A DNA stretch of 54,678 bases from an uncultured Muribaculaceae bacterium (GTDB lineage: Bacteria > Bacteroidota > Bacteroidia > Bacteroidales > Muribaculaceae), in contig CAJUKF010000013.1 of assembly GCA_910587355.1 (NCBI GenBank), positions 1 to 54,678 of the forward strand, written 5' to 3'. The notes under the pieces are model-generated. The model made no database searches and was not told where the DNA came from. It saw only the letters and a program-made list of their open reading frames with translations. Shown piece by piece: positions 26,184-37,200 of this stretch (the stretch's first letter is position 1; the number at the start of each line of letters is the position of its first letter). The position numbers and the translations under genes are program-made.

Positions 26184-29100
26184 ATGAAAAAACCTCAAAT
26201 CAGCCTTGCTTGTTTATTGTTGTCGTGCCTCCCTGCTTTTTCGCAGGCCGATAGCAAAACTCTTTTGTTTATTCCCGATTCTCACCTTGATACTCAGTGG
26301 AACTGGGACGTTGTGACTACTATCGACCAGTATGTGAAAAATACGCTGAATGAGAATCTGGCGCTGCTTGACAAGTATCCCAATTTCCGCTTCAACTTCG
26401 AAGGTGCTATCCGCTACAAATGGATGCGGGAGTATTATCCGGCACAATATGCCCGTCTGCAAAAATATATCGATGCAGGACGCTGGAATATTTCGGGCGG
26501 CAGTGTCGATGCAAATGACGTGATGGTCTCGTCGGCTGAGTCCATCATGCGCAACTGGCTTTACGGTGCTGTATTCTTCAAAAACGAGTTCGGTGTGCGT
26601 GGTGGCCGCGACATCATGCTTCCCGACTGCTTCGGTTTCCCTTACTCGCTTCCGTCGCTCGCGGCGCATTGTGGCATGAAAGGATTTCATTCACAGAAAC
26701 TTTCATGGGGCTCGGCGATTTACAACAGTCTCCCTAATTTCGGTATCTGGCAGGGTGTCGACGGCTCGCAGATTTATGCGGTTTACAAGCCTCGTCCTTA
26801 TGATGCCCATGAGGAATATAACAAGGATATGGCGAATGACGCCGAGATGGAAAGAATCATCGCCGACAATTATAATAAATATGGCGTCGCAGCCGAAATC
26901 CGCTATGTCGGTCCTCGAAGCGACCGTGGCGGCGGTCTTCACGATAATGCCGGCAGCAACGGAGAAAATACTCCCTACTGGCTCAACTACAGCGTGGCAT
27001 CGGAAGGCCCGGTGAAAGTAAAGCTTGCTACGCCCGACGAGGTTTTCGAGCATCTCGCTCTCTATAAAAATGAAAAATATAAGATTCATAATGACGAGCT
27101 CCCTATGCGCGTGCATGGTGTGGGTGCATACACCTCTCAGGCAGTACTGAAACGCTGGAACCGCCGCAATGAACTCCTCGCCGACGCTGCCGAGAAAGCT
27201 TCTGTAGCAGCCGAGTGGCTCGGTGCTTCCGCTTATCCTACAGAAACGCTGCGTGATGCATGGATGAATCACCTCTGGCAGGCTCATCACGACGGTATCA
27301 CTGGTACATCTATACCTAAGGCTTATATTTACTCACAGAACGAATATTCGCTGGCCAATAAAACTTTCGGTGACGCATTCGTCAACGCTGCCGGTGCATT
27401 CGCCGCATCGCTCGATACCCGCACTGAGGGCACACCTATTATATTATATAATCCGCTTTCGTTCGAGCGTACGGATGTGGCCGAAGCAGAAATCAGCTGC
27501 GCATCGCGTCCCGACGGCGTGCGTGTTTTCGGACCGGACGGCAAGGAAGTGCTCGCTCAAGTCGCCGGTTATGACGAACAGACATCGACTGCTACAATCG
27601 CTTTTGCAGCGACTGTCCCTTCTCTCGGCTATGCAGTTTACGATGTTCGTCCCGGTGAGAAATGCACACTTACATCCGACCTCGTTCTTGACAAGGATGC
27701 CATGCAGATTTCCAATGGTGTTTACCGCTACAGTCTGAATGCTAAAGGCGACTGCAATATCTTCGACATCGTCAACAACCGTCTTCTTATGGGCTATGCT
27801 TCGCTTGTGATGCTCGATGATACATCCAACTCCTGGCCCGCATGGGAAATAACTTATGAGACAGTGGCCGGAAATGTAATTGCTACAGTAGACGAAAACG
27901 TCGATATACGTGTTGCCGAAGACGGACCGCTCCGTAAGTCGATTCGTGTGTCGCGCACAAAGAACGGCAGTTCTTTTGTACATTATCTGATTGTGAATGC
28001 ACTCAACGACCGTGTCGACATGGTTAACGAGGTCGACTGGAATTCACGCAACACATTGCTTAAGCTCAACGTGCCCGTGCGCACAAGTGCGACCAAAACG
28101 ACTTATGACCTTTCGCTCGGTACAATCACCCGTGGCCTCCGCACTTCGCAGCACTATGAGATGCAGGGCCATCAGTGGGCCGATATGTCTACTTCCGGCG
28201 GCGACGGCCTGTCGATACTCAACGACTGCAAATACGGCTGGGACATGCCTTCGGCAGGAACATTGCGTCTCTCGCTGATTCACACTCCCCGTGCATCCAA
28301 CTATTCTTACCAGCAGCTTCAGGATTTGGGTGACCACCATTTCAAAGTGGCCTTCTTCCCCCACCGCGGACCATGGAGCGCGGCCACACAGCAGCAGGCT
28401 GCTATGCTTAATCAGCCCCTTATGGCTTTCGAGGCTCCTAAGCACGAAGGCGCTATGGGCAAGACATTCTCTTTCGCAAGTCTTAACACTCCCGACGTAG
28501 CTGTAAAGGCTCTTAAGAAAGCCGAACTCAGCGACGAATACATCGTACGTGTTTACGAACTCACCGGCGCAGACCGCTCGGACGTGAAAATTGAATTCCC
28601 GGCCGCCATTACGAGCGTGCGCGAGGTAAACGGCATCGAAGAAGACCTTCCCGAGGCAGCTCCCGTAAGCCACGACGGCAAGTCAATGACATTCGCTATC
28701 GGTCACTATCAGCCCAAGACGTTCGCAGTGCGTCTCGCATCGCCTGCGGCACAGATTGAAACGGCACTTCCTTCCTCGTCGTATGTAACCCTCGACTATG
28801 ACACCGATATGATGAGTGCCAACAGTGCTGTCACCGATGCTACCAAAGGCATTGTCAAGGCTTTCCCGGCAGAACTCCTCAGCGACAATCTTACAGCCGG
28901 CGATGTAAGTTTCACAATCGGCAGCCGTGAGCGCGGTGCCATGAACGCTCTCAGCTGTCATGGTCAGAAGCTCGCACTCAACCGCGGCAAGAACGACAAC
29001 AAGCTCTATATCCTCGCACTTTCCACCGACGAGGCCGGCAGCGAAGCCGTATTCACTCTCGGTGATGAAAAAGCAACGCTCAATGTGCCTTATTACGGCG

Positions 29101-30134
29101 GCTATGTCGGCCAGGCCAAGACAGCATTCAACTTCGGTGCCGAGTACCGCCGCGACGAAGTTGCGTTCACTGCCACGCACAGCCATAATGTGACTACGGG
29201 CAAAAACGAGACATTCGGTTTCCTATATATATATAAGTACGCATTGGCACTTCCGGAGGGTGTGGATGAAATCACCCTGCCCGACAGCAAGGGACTTTAT
29301 CTGATTGCGGCTACTCTGAGTGACAACAATCACGACGATGTACGTGCAGCATCGGAAATCCACACTTATCCGACCGCCGATGAACTGGGGACGTCCGTCG
29401 ATTTCGCCGGAGGACGTCTTATCCCCGACTATGTGACTGCAAACGGTTCAGTCAATGCCAGCGAAGCGCCTGCGAAGGCTAACGATGGCGAAGTCTCCAC
29501 CAAATGGTGCTCCACCTCAGCCAACTCATGGCTCGAGTACCGCTTCAACGATGATGTGGTTGTAAACCGCTGGGCTCTCCTCAATGCCGGCATCGAAGGT
29601 CTCGGAATGATTACCCGCGACTTCAAGGTGCAGTACTACGATGGCGGAGCATGGAAAAACATCAGCGACATCTCATCGAACAGCGACAACTATGTCACCG
29701 CTTCGGTGAATCCTGTCACCGCACGCCGTTTCCGTCTTCAGGTCGCAGCCGGCGAGCAGAATGGTGGCAACACGGCCCGAATCTATGAATTCGCCCTCTA
29801 CGGGCATGTCAAAGAAGAGTCGGGCGTTGACCAGATAAGCGTTTCCGCCGGCAACGGCATAGAACTTCTGGGCAATTATCCGAACCCCTGCCACGGTGAG
29901 GCCGAAGTGCGTTACCGTGTGCCCGAAGGAACGTCGGCCCTCACTCTCGAGGTGTACGACATGGCCGGCAAGGCTCTCCGGAGCATCGCGCTGCCCGTCA
30001 ACGGCGGCAATGCCGGCGAATACAGTGCCCATGTGACCTTCACTCTCGGGGAGGGTCTCTATCTCTACCGCATCACCGGCATCTGCGCCGGCACACGCGT
30101 GCAATCAGTATCGAAAAGATTATTAATCAAATAA
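26184..30134 (+). CDS. GH38 alpha-mannosidase with F5/8C domain and T9SS sorting domain
   Basis: This 1316-residue retaining, zinc-dependent alpha-mannosidase begins with a signal peptide (LLSCLPAFSQA; an LLSC lipobox reading is possible but less likely given its C-terminus). The GH38 catalytic domain shows zinc ligands in PDSHLDTQWNWD (H34, D36), the likely nucleophile D148 in LPDCFGFPYS, and QAHHDGITGTS near 370-380. Middle and C-terminal GH38 domains follow. An F5/8 type C (CBM32-like) carbohydrate-binding domain is at about 1085-1205. A T9SS type A-like sorting domain is at about 1225-1316 (NYPNPCHGEA, VYDMAGK, GLYLYRI, ending KRLLIK). This predicts export to the cell surface or medium. 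It is the first plus-strand gene, divergent from the regulator. Confidence 0.93.
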   Translation: MKKPQISLACLLLSCLPAFSQADSKTLLFIPDSHLDTQWNWDVVTTIDQYVKNTLNENLALLDKYPNFRFNFEGAIRYKWMREYYPAQYARLQKYIDAGRWNISGGSVDANDVMVSSAESIMRNWLYGAVFFKNEFGVRGGRDIMLPDCFGFPYSLPSLAAHCGMKGFHSQKLSWGSAIYNSLPNFGIWQGVDGSQIYAVYKPRPYDAHEEYNKDMANDAEMERIIADNYNKYGVAAEIRYVGPRSDRGGGLHDNAGSNGENTPYWLNYSVASEGPVKVKLATPDEVFEHLALYKNEKYKIHNDELPMRVHGVGAYTSQAVLKRWNRRNELLADAAEKASVAAEWLGASAYPTETLRDAWMNHLWQAHHDGITGTSIPKAYIYSQNEYSLANKTFGDAFVNAAGAFAASLDTRTEGTPIILYNPLSFERTDVAEAEISCASRPDGVRVFGPDGKEVLAQVAGYDEQTSTATIAFAATVPSLGYAVYDVRPGEKCTLTSDLVLDKDAMQISNGVYRYSLNAKGDCNIFDIVNNRLLMGYASLVMLDDTSNSWPAWEITYETVAGNVIATVDENVDIRVAEDGPLRKSIRVSRTKNGSSFVHYLIVNALNDRVDMVNEVDWNSRNTLLKLNVPVRTSATKTTYDLSLGTITRGLRTSQHYEMQGHQWADMSTSGGDGLSILNDCKYGWDMPSAGTLRLSLIHTPRASNYSYQQLQDLGDHHFKVAFFPHRGPWSAATQQQAAMLNQPLMAFEAPKHEGAMGKTFSFASLNTPDVAVKALKKAELSDEYIVRVYELTGADRSDVKIEFPAAITSVREVNGIEEDLPEAAPVSHDGKSMTFAIGHYQPKTFAVRLASPAAQIETALPSSSYVTLDYDTDMMSANSAVTDATKGIVKAFPAELLSDNLTAGDVSFTIGSRERGAMNALSCHGQKLALNRGKNDNKLYILALSTDEAGSEAVFTLGDEKATLNVPYYGGYVGQAKTAFNFGAEYRRDEVAFTATHSHNVTTGKNETFGFLYIYKYALALPEGVDEITLPDSKGLYLIAATLSDNNHDDVRAASEIHTYPTADELGTSVDFAGGRLIPDYVTANGSVNASEAPAKANDGEVSTKWCSTSANSWLEYRFNDDVVVNRWALLNAGIEGLGMITRDFKVQYYDGGAWKNISDISSNSDNYVTASVNPVTARRFRLQVAAGEQNGGNTARIYEFALYGHVKEESGVDQISVSAGNGIELLGNYPNPCHGEAEVRYRVPEGTSALTLEVYDMAGKALRSIALPVNGGNAGEYSAHVTFTLGEGLYLYRITGICAGTRVQSVSKRLLIK

Positions 30135-30171
30135 ACAAACCAACATTATTAACAAAAAAACCTTATCAATC

Positions 30172-33100
30172 ATGGTAAAGCATTTACATTTGAAAGGTTT
30201 CGTAGCACTGGCAGCAGCCTTTGCAACGTCGATGAGTGCCTTCGCGGTTACTCCTATCAGCGACGCTGCAGGCCTCGCAGCTATGGGCAACGACCTCGCT
30301 GGCGAGTATGAACTTACCGCCGACATCGAACTCTCTGGTGAATGGGCTCCTATCGGTAACGATGTTACTCCCTTTACCGGTACTTTCGATGGTAAAGGCC
30401 ACACTATCAAAGGTCTTACCAACACTTCCTATGCAGGGTGGATGGGCCTTTTCGGCGCATCTACAGGTACAATCAAGAATGTACGTATTGTTGAAGCCAA
30501 CATCACCGGTGCCAACGACCATGTAGGTATTGCAGTCGGCCGTGTATTCAACGGTGGTGTTGTTGACAATGTGTTCACATCAGGTTATGTTAACGGCCGT
30601 GACCACGTCGGCGGTGTTGCCGGTGATGCCGGTGAAGGCGAAGCCACTGTAACCAACTGTCTCTCGGCTGCGTATGTCTATTCTCGTGAATATCAGGCAG
30701 GCGGTATCGTTGGCTGGACCAAAGGTACAGTTACTATCTCCAACAACATTTTCATCGGTGAAGCTTATGTAGGCGCATATGGCGGTTGCGGCGGTATTGT
30801 CGGTTTCGTTGAAGACGGTACAACAACTGTTAAGAACAATGTCAACGCTGCCCGCAAGCTTACAGGTCTTATTGAAGGCCGTAATACTTACGGTATCGTA
30901 GGTAATACCTACAATGACAACTCGATTCTTGTCTCTTCAGACAACCTTACCTCCGACGCTACAGTGATTATCAACCGTAACGACGGTTCTGTTGTCGACC
31001 AGAGCAGTATGCCCGTTGAATACAACGGTATCATCACTCCTGCTGCGGACCTGAAGAAAGCTTCAACCTACGAGAGCCTCAGCTTTGGTGCAGCATGGAA
31101 CCTCAACACAGGCAACTATCCCGTGCTCGCAGGCATGACTCTGCCCATTGCCGGTGACTACATCCACACAACAACAGTTCCCGCTGTAGTATATGTAGGC
31201 AATAAGCTTGACCTTGCTCCTGTCAGCACATTCGGCCGTGAGGTGAAAATCGCCACCAACGATGCTTCTGTTGTAGCTCTGGACGGCACAACCATTTCTT
31301 TCGAGAAAGAAGGTACAGCTACTGTTACCCTCACCACCGAAGGCGATGCATTCTGCGCAGGCTACACTCTCACTTTTGTACTCAATCCTCAGGGCTTCGA
31401 CGGCACTATCGCTACTGTTGAAGACGTGGAGAAATTCAGAGAGAACCCCGCCGGCAACTTCAAGCTCACTGCCGACATCGATATGGCAGGTGTAGAGTTC
31501 AAACCTATCCAGAACTTCACCGGTACACTCGACGGTCAGGGCCACTTCATCCGCAACGTATCCTACGATAACAAGGACACCGACAAGGCAGCCTTCTTTG
31601 CTACATTCGGCGGTGAATTCATCAAGAACGTAGGTTTCGAAGGCTTCAACATCATCGGTAACGCCGACGTTGCAGCCGTTGTAGGCGAAACAACAGCCAA
31701 CGGTGTCATCAGCAACGTTGTTGTATGCAACTCATACATCCAGGGCCGCGACCACGTGGCTTCAATCTGCGGTAAAATCAACAACGACGCAACTATCGTA
31801 AACTGCCTCGCCAACGCACAGATTTACACCCGTTCGTATCAGGCCGCCGGTATCGTAGGCTGCGGTATCTCGGGTCTCATCGAGAAATGCGTATTCTCCG
31901 GTACTGTAACCGGTCTCGGCGGTTCGACCAACCTCTCGGGCATCATCTCGCTGCTCGACAACAATGGCGTGACTGTCAAGAACTGCCTCGGTGCAGCCGC
32001 TTACTACACCAACGCCAACAAGAACGACGGTACTATCGTCAACAAGTACGACCGTGAATGCGGTCTCGAGAACAACTATATCACCGACTACTCGCTCATC
32101 AACGGTGTGAACGTACCCGGCGGCGCTGCCGACAGCCAGGCCGGCGCTCTTGCAACTGCAGAAGAAGTACGCAGCCAGGCATGGTGTGAAGGCACTCTCG
32201 GCCTCGACTTCACCAACGACTGGAAATTCCTCGATGGTTCAGAGGGCAGCATGCTCCCCGTACTCTCATGGATGAAAGCTCCTCTGACTACTCAGATTTT
32301 CAATCTTCCCAGCGAAGACGGCGTTAACCTCGTATATATCGAAGGTACCGAATTCTGGAGCTACGCAGGTCTCATCGGTTCATGGGGCCAGAGCGTGACA
32401 CTTACCCAGACATCGGGTGAGCAGTACGCAACTATCTTCCCCGAAGAAAATGCAATCTACGTAGGCAACGAATCCGGTGCACTCCCCAATGGTGCCGGTA
32501 CAGCTACATTCGAGGTCGGCTTCGACGCCGCTATCAGCGGACTCTTCAATCTCGAGGGCCGCAATACATTTGATGTAAACGTATCTGTAAGCGGTGCCGA
32601 GACTGTCATCACCACCGTAGAGCAGTTCCTCAACATCCGCAAGAACCCCAGCGGCATGTATAAACTCGGTGCCGACATCGACCTCGCAGGCGTTGAATTC
32701 GCCGGTTTCTGCAACGATGGCAACTCGGCATTCACCGGCACACTCGACGGTCAGGGACATGCTGTCAAGAACCTCAAGCTCACCTTTACTGATGGTTCCG
32801 ACAAGGGTCTCTTCGGTAAGACTTCAGGCGCTAAAATCATGAACATCGCATTCGTTGACTTCAACATCAACGGCGGTCTCAGCGGCGTTAAGCATATCGG
32901 TATTATCGGCGGCGGTTCCGCTTATATCGAGAATGTAGCTTTCGTAGGTCAGGTTACCGGTAACGACCACGTAGGTCTCGTGGCCGGCGACGCCGACGGC
33001 ATCGAAATGAAGAACTGCTACGCTGTAGGCGCTGTTTACGGCAGCTCGCAGGTCGGCGGTTACTTCGGCTGCACACTTGAAGGCGGCTGCAACCTCGAGA

Positions 33101-33807
33101 ACTGTCTCTCCAATGTAAGCGCTTCTGCTTCCTTCCGCGGCTGGACCGGCGGCTTCATCGGTCTTATCGACAAGGCCAACAGCACCGTGACAATCAAGAA
33201 CTGCGTATCTATCGGCGACTGCTCGACCCAGGGCACCGGTACTCCCAAGTATGCAGCTCCCTTCATCGCCGGTAACGGCGCCGGTGAGAATGCCAATGCT
33301 ATTGTCAACTTCACAGGCAACATCTACAACTCGACTGCTGTAATGAATGCCGAGAATAATCAGGACTGGCCCGCCAACCACGAAACCGCAGAAGGCGGTG
33401 TAGTAGAGGCAGCTACCGCTCAGAACCCCAACACCCTTGCAGCTCAGAATACCTACACCGCTATCGGCTGGGACTTCGACAACGTATGGGCAATGGGTAC
33501 AGGCGAATACAAGTATCCCGTTCTCGCAACTGTTGCAGTTTCCGACTTCGCCCTCACCGGTGTTGAAGACGTAGTTGCTGCCGCTCCCGAAGCAAGCGTA
33601 CGCGTAGCCGCTGCCAACGGTGAAATCACTGTTGCCGGTCTCGGCGAAGCTTCTGTAATCAATGTTTACAACGCTGCAGGCGTTCAGGTAGCTTCTGTTA
33701 CCGTCAGCGCTCCCGAAGCTGTTGTAGCCGCTCCCGCTGCAGGTCTCTACATCGTAGCTGTCGCTACCGATGGCGCTATGACCACAGCCAAGGTAGTTGT
33801 TAAATAA
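30172..33807 (+). CDS. Three-module GLUG/beta-helix surface protein with T9SS-like domain
   Basis: This 1211-residue exported protein has no catalytic signature that I recognise. After a signal peptide (ending SMSAFA) it carries three homologous modules, at about 25-270, 415-660 and 805-1080. Each opens with a 'LTADIDxAGVEF ... FTGTLDGQGH' unit. Gly-rich GLUG-type turns follow (GGIVGW, HVGGVAGDA, GGFIGL) and suggest a right-handed beta-helix. Short Ig-like linkers sit between modules. The C-terminus (VINVYNAAGVQVAS, AGLYIVAV, ending KVVVK) resembles a T9SS sorting domain. It lies 37 bases after GH38, before SusCD. A surface mannan-binding or adhesin role, replacing the usual SusE/F-type lipoprotein, is my inference. 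Its tail is duplicated just downstream. Confidence 0.85.
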   Translation: MVKHLHLKGFVALAAAFATSMSAFAVTPISDAAGLAAMGNDLAGEYELTADIELSGEWAPIGNDVTPFTGTFDGKGHTIKGLTNTSYAGWMGLFGASTGTIKNVRIVEANITGANDHVGIAVGRVFNGGVVDNVFTSGYVNGRDHVGGVAGDAGEGEATVTNCLSAAYVYSREYQAGGIVGWTKGTVTISNNIFIGEAYVGAYGGCGGIVGFVEDGTTTVKNNVNAARKLTGLIEGRNTYGIVGNTYNDNSILVSSDNLTSDATVIINRNDGSVVDQSSMPVEYNGIITPAADLKKASTYESLSFGAAWNLNTGNYPVLAGMTLPIAGDYIHTTTVPAVVYVGNKLDLAPVSTFGREVKIATNDASVVALDGTTISFEKEGTATVTLTTEGDAFCAGYTLTFVLNPQGFDGTIATVEDVEKFRENPAGNFKLTADIDMAGVEFKPIQNFTGTLDGQGHFIRNVSYDNKDTDKAAFFATFGGEFIKNVGFEGFNIIGNADVAAVVGETTANGVISNVVVCNSYIQGRDHVASICGKINNDATIVNCLANAQIYTRSYQAAGIVGCGISGLIEKCVFSGTVTGLGGSTNLSGIISLLDNNGVTVKNCLGAAAYYTNANKNDGTIVNKYDRECGLENNYITDYSLINGVNVPGGAADSQAGALATAEEVRSQAWCEGTLGLDFTNDWKFLDGSEGSMLPVLSWMKAPLTTQIFNLPSEDGVNLVYIEGTEFWSYAGLIGSWGQSVTLTQTSGEQYATIFPEENAIYVGNESGALPNGAGTATFEVGFDAAISGLFNLEGRNTFDVNVSVSGAETVITTVEQFLNIRKNPSGMYKLGADIDLAGVEFAGFCNDGNSAFTGTLDGQGHAVKNLKLTFTDGSDKGLFGKTSGAKIMNIAFVDFNINGGLSGVKHIGIIGGGSAYIENVAFVGQVTGNDHVGLVAGDADGIEMKNCYAVGAVYGSSQVGGYFGCTLEGGCNLENCLSNVSASASFRGWTGGFIGLIDKANSTVTIKNCVSIGDCSTQGTGTPKYAAPFIAGNGAGENANAIVNFTGNIYNSTAVMNAENNQDWPANHETAEGGVVEAATAQNPNTLAAQNTYTAIGWDFDNVWAMGTGEYKYPVLATVAVSDFALTGVEDVVAAAPEASVRVAAANGEITVAGLGEASVINVYNAAGVQVASVTVSAPEAVVAAPAAGLYIVAVATDGAMTTAKVVVK

Positions 33808-33829
33808 GCACCTCCACTCATTTCCATAC

Positions 33830-33867
33830 AGCGGGCCGGCGTCAGACCGGCGCCGGCCCGCTTTTTA
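33830..33867 (+). terminator. Strong terminator after the GLUG gene (copy 1)
   Basis: A perfect 12-bp GC-rich stem (AGCGGGCCGGCG at 33830-33841, its complement at 33851-33862) with a 9-base loop is followed by TTTTT. It would end the GH38-GLUG transcript. Confidence 0.88.
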
Positions 33868-33871
33868 CTAT

Positions 33872-34165
33872 TATCCCGTTCTCGCAACTGTTGCAGTTTC
33901 CGACTTCGCCCTCACCGGTGTTGAAGACGTAGTTGCTGCCGCTCCCGAAGCAAGCGTACGCGTAGCCGCTGCCAACGGTGAAATCACTGTTGCCGGTCTC
34001 GGCGAAGCTTCTGTAATCAATGTTTACAACGCTGCAGGCGTTCAGGTAGCTTCTGTTACCGTCAGCGCTCCCGAAGCTGTTGTAGCCGCTCCCGCTGCAG
34101 GTCTCTACATCGTAGCTGTCGCTACCGATGGCGCTATGACCACAGCCAAGGTAGTTGTTAAATAA
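33872..34165 (+). pseudogene. Duplicated C-terminal fragment of the GLUG gene
   Basis: This is the second copy of the last 98 codons of the GLUG protein, including the whole T9SS-like sorting domain and the stop. It has no start codon or ribosome-binding context of its own. The open frame runs back into the first terminator and could only begin at a TTG overlapping the GLUG stop. I regard it as a non-coding remnant of the tandem duplication. Confidence 0.8.
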
Positions 34166-34187
34166 GCACCTCCACTCATTTCCATAC

Positions 34188-34225
34188 AGCGGGCCGGCGT
34201 CAGACCGGCGCCGGCCCGCTTTTTA
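34188..34225 (+). terminator. Strong terminator (copy 2)
   Basis: An exact copy of the terminator at 33830-33867, 358 bases further on. It ends only 49 bases before the SusC start codon. Confidence 0.88.
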
Positions 34226-34274
34226 CTATTCCTAAGGAAAAGTAACCAGATAACCAATCAAAGACCTCTTAAAC

Positions 34275-37200
34275 ATGGTAAAAATCAGTGCATCAGGGAT
34301 TAAATATATCGCTTTGCTCATAGCGATATTCCTTTCAGTGCCGGGTTATGCCGAAATCCTGAAAGTCACCGGTCGTGTGCAGGATGTGGAAGGCGAACCC
34401 CTTATCGGCGTGTCCGTCGTGCAGAAAGACGACCCCAAGAACGCCGTTGTAACCGATGTCAACGGTACTTATAACATTTCCATCAAGCGTGGCGCCACTC
34501 TCACCGCAAGCTACATCGGCTTCGAGACAGAAGAGAAGAAAGTAAACGGCACCACACTCGACTTTATTCTTAAAGAAAACGTAAGCGCTCTCGACGAACT
34601 CGTCGTGACCGGTTATTCAACTCAGAAAAAAATATCAGTACTCGGTGCCCAGTCCACACTCAAAATGGAGCACGTGAAAGCTCCTGTGGCCAACATGACC
34701 AACGTACTTGCCGGCCGTGTAGCCGGTGTCGTAGCCGTTCAGCGTACCGGTCTTCCCGGTCAGGACGATGCCGACATCTGGATTCGCGGTCTCTCCACTC
34801 TTACCAACCGCAACGAAGGTCCTCTGGTACTCGTCGACGGTATCGAGCGCAGCTTCTCGCAGCTCGACCCCGAGGATATCGAGTCAATCACCGTGCTCAA
34901 GGACGCTGCCTCGACAGCCGTTTACGGTGTGCGCGGCGGTAACGGTGTCATCATCATCACCACCAAGCCCGGTGTTGTAGGCACTCCCAAATTCTCCTTC
35001 GATATCTATCAGGGCATCACCCAGCTCACCAAAATTCCTTCGCTCGTAGACGGCGTTGAATATATGGAAGCTGTGAACGAGGCCTACATGAACTCAAAAG
35101 GCTCGGTTTACTACAAGCCTAACTATATCACCAACACCAAGATTGCAAACGGCTATCCTCTCACCCCCGCAGAGCAGGAATATGCCAATTCCGTAGCCGG
35201 CGACCCCACAATCAACAAATACCTCTACCCCAGCGTAGACTGGATGAACGAGATGTATCACAAATACGGATATAACGGACGCTACAACGTCAATATCCGC
35301 GGCGGTGCTCCCAATGCAACATACTACGTATCTCTCTCGTACTACAACGAGAAAGGTATGACCAAGAAAGACCCCGCTCAGGACTATTCTTCCGAAATCA
35401 CCTACGACCGCTACAACTTCCTCACCAACATCAACCTCAAGGCTACAAAGACCACCAAGGTGGATATCGGTGTTAGCGGCTGGATTACCGGCGGCAACTA
35501 TCCCGAGCAGAGCATCGGCACGATTTTCGGCAAGGCCATGCAGACCAACCCCGTTATCTATCCCGTGCAGTATCCCAACGGTGAGAATCCCGGTATCTCG
35601 CCCGACAACCGCGAGCTCGACTCTCCCTGGGTCACCCTTACCCGCCGCGGCTATCAGACACAGAACCGCACTCAGGTGAACACCAACCTCAAGCTTACCC
35701 AGGACCTCGGTTTCTGGAACTGGTCGAAAGGTCTCGAGGCACGCGCCCTCATCTCCTTCGACGTGAAGGCCAATCAGGAAATCCACTACAAGGTGGACGA
35801 CAGCACATGGGGCATCACCGCTACCCAGGACCCCGTCACCGGTACATGGGTAAACGACGAATTCCTCTACGGTGAAGACGGCAACATACTTCTCGCCGAG
35901 AAGTACAAAGGCAACAAGAGCATGTCGGTTGAATCCAAGAAGTGGGTTTACCGTACATTCTACCTCGAAGCCGCTCTTACCTACAACCGTCAGTTCGCTC
36001 AGAAGCACAATGTAAGCGCCATGGCCCTCTTCACCATGCGCAATTATCTCGACGCAAACGACAGCAACCTCTTCGACACGCTGCCCCACAAGCAGCAGAG
36101 CGTCGCACTCCGTGCCTCTTATGACTTCAACAGCCGCTACTTCGTAGAATTCAACGGCGGTTACACCGGTTCTGAGAACTTCCTCAAGGGCCATCGCTTC
36201 GGTTTCTTCCCTGCAGTAGCTGCAGGCTGGGTACCCTCTAACGAACCCTGGTGGGGTTCGCTCAGCAACGTGATTTCGTTCTTCAAGGTACGTTACTCTT
36301 ACGGTATCGTAGGTAACGACTCCTCGAACGGCCGCTTCACATACTTCGCCAAGCTCGCCAGCGTCGACCCCATCGGTTTCAGCAACTACTGGACACGCAA
36401 CGGCGCAAACGGCCAATGGCACTACAGCTCCTACGGTTACGAGCCTATGTGGTCGCGCGTACACAAGCAGGACCTCGGTATCGAGCTCAACCTCTTCAAC
36501 ACCGACCTCAGCATCGTAGTCGACCTCTTCAAGGAGAAACGCGACCACATCTTCGTAGAGCGTACCGACCTTCCCTTCCTCGCAGGTCTCGAGGCCAACC
36601 CCTATGCCAACGTAGGTGTCGTGAAGAACAAAGGTTTCGAAATTTCGGCCGAGTACACCCACCGCTTCGGCGACGACTGGCTGATTTCGCTCCGCGGCAA
36701 TATGACATACAACAAAGACGAGGTTGTCGAGAACGCTCAGGCAGACCCCGCTTATCCCTGGCTCGACCGCCGCGGCCACAATGTGCTCGCAGCATGGGGC
36801 TATATCGCAGAGGGTCTCTACACCAGCGAAGAGCAGATTAAAGAACGCAACATCACCCAGTTCGGCGAGACTTATCCCGGCCAGCTCGTCAAACCCGGCG
36901 ACATCATGTACAAGGACCTCAACGGCGACGGCCACATCGACGACTACGACCAGACATGCATCTCGCGCGGTGACCTCCCCGCACTTTACTACGGCTTCGG
37001 CGGTGACTTCCGCTTCAAGAACGTCGGCGTTGGTGTTCTTTTCCAGGGCACCGCAAAGGCCGACCGTCTGCTCTCAGGCAACGGTATCAGGCCTTTCCAG
37101 AGCTCGAGCGGCGGCGGTACACTCTACAGCAACATCAGCGACCGCTGGGACTCCGAGAATCCGGAGTATACCGATGTATTCTATCCCCGTCTGGCATGGG

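Larger units (their letters stand above)
33514..34230 (+). repeat. Exact 358-bp tandem duplication
   Basis: Bases 33514-33871 are repeated without visible change at 33872-34229; the identity runs one base further, to 34230. Each unit holds the last 98 codons of the GLUG gene, its stop codon and the downstream terminator. Absence of divergence implies a very recent event, or an assembly artefact. Confidence 0.93.

Noticed and set aside
33797..34165. Open frame running from the GLUG stop through the terminator into the duplicated tail
   Set aside because: It would need a TTG start overlapping the GLUG stop and would translate a terminator stem; better explained as a by-product of the tandem duplication.
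35094..36935. 613-codon minus-strand open frame opposite SusC
   Set aside because: It is the antisense shadow of a strongly codon-biased gene; the composition is rich in Val, Ala, Cys and His with no domain. The SusC frame on the other strand is unambiguous.
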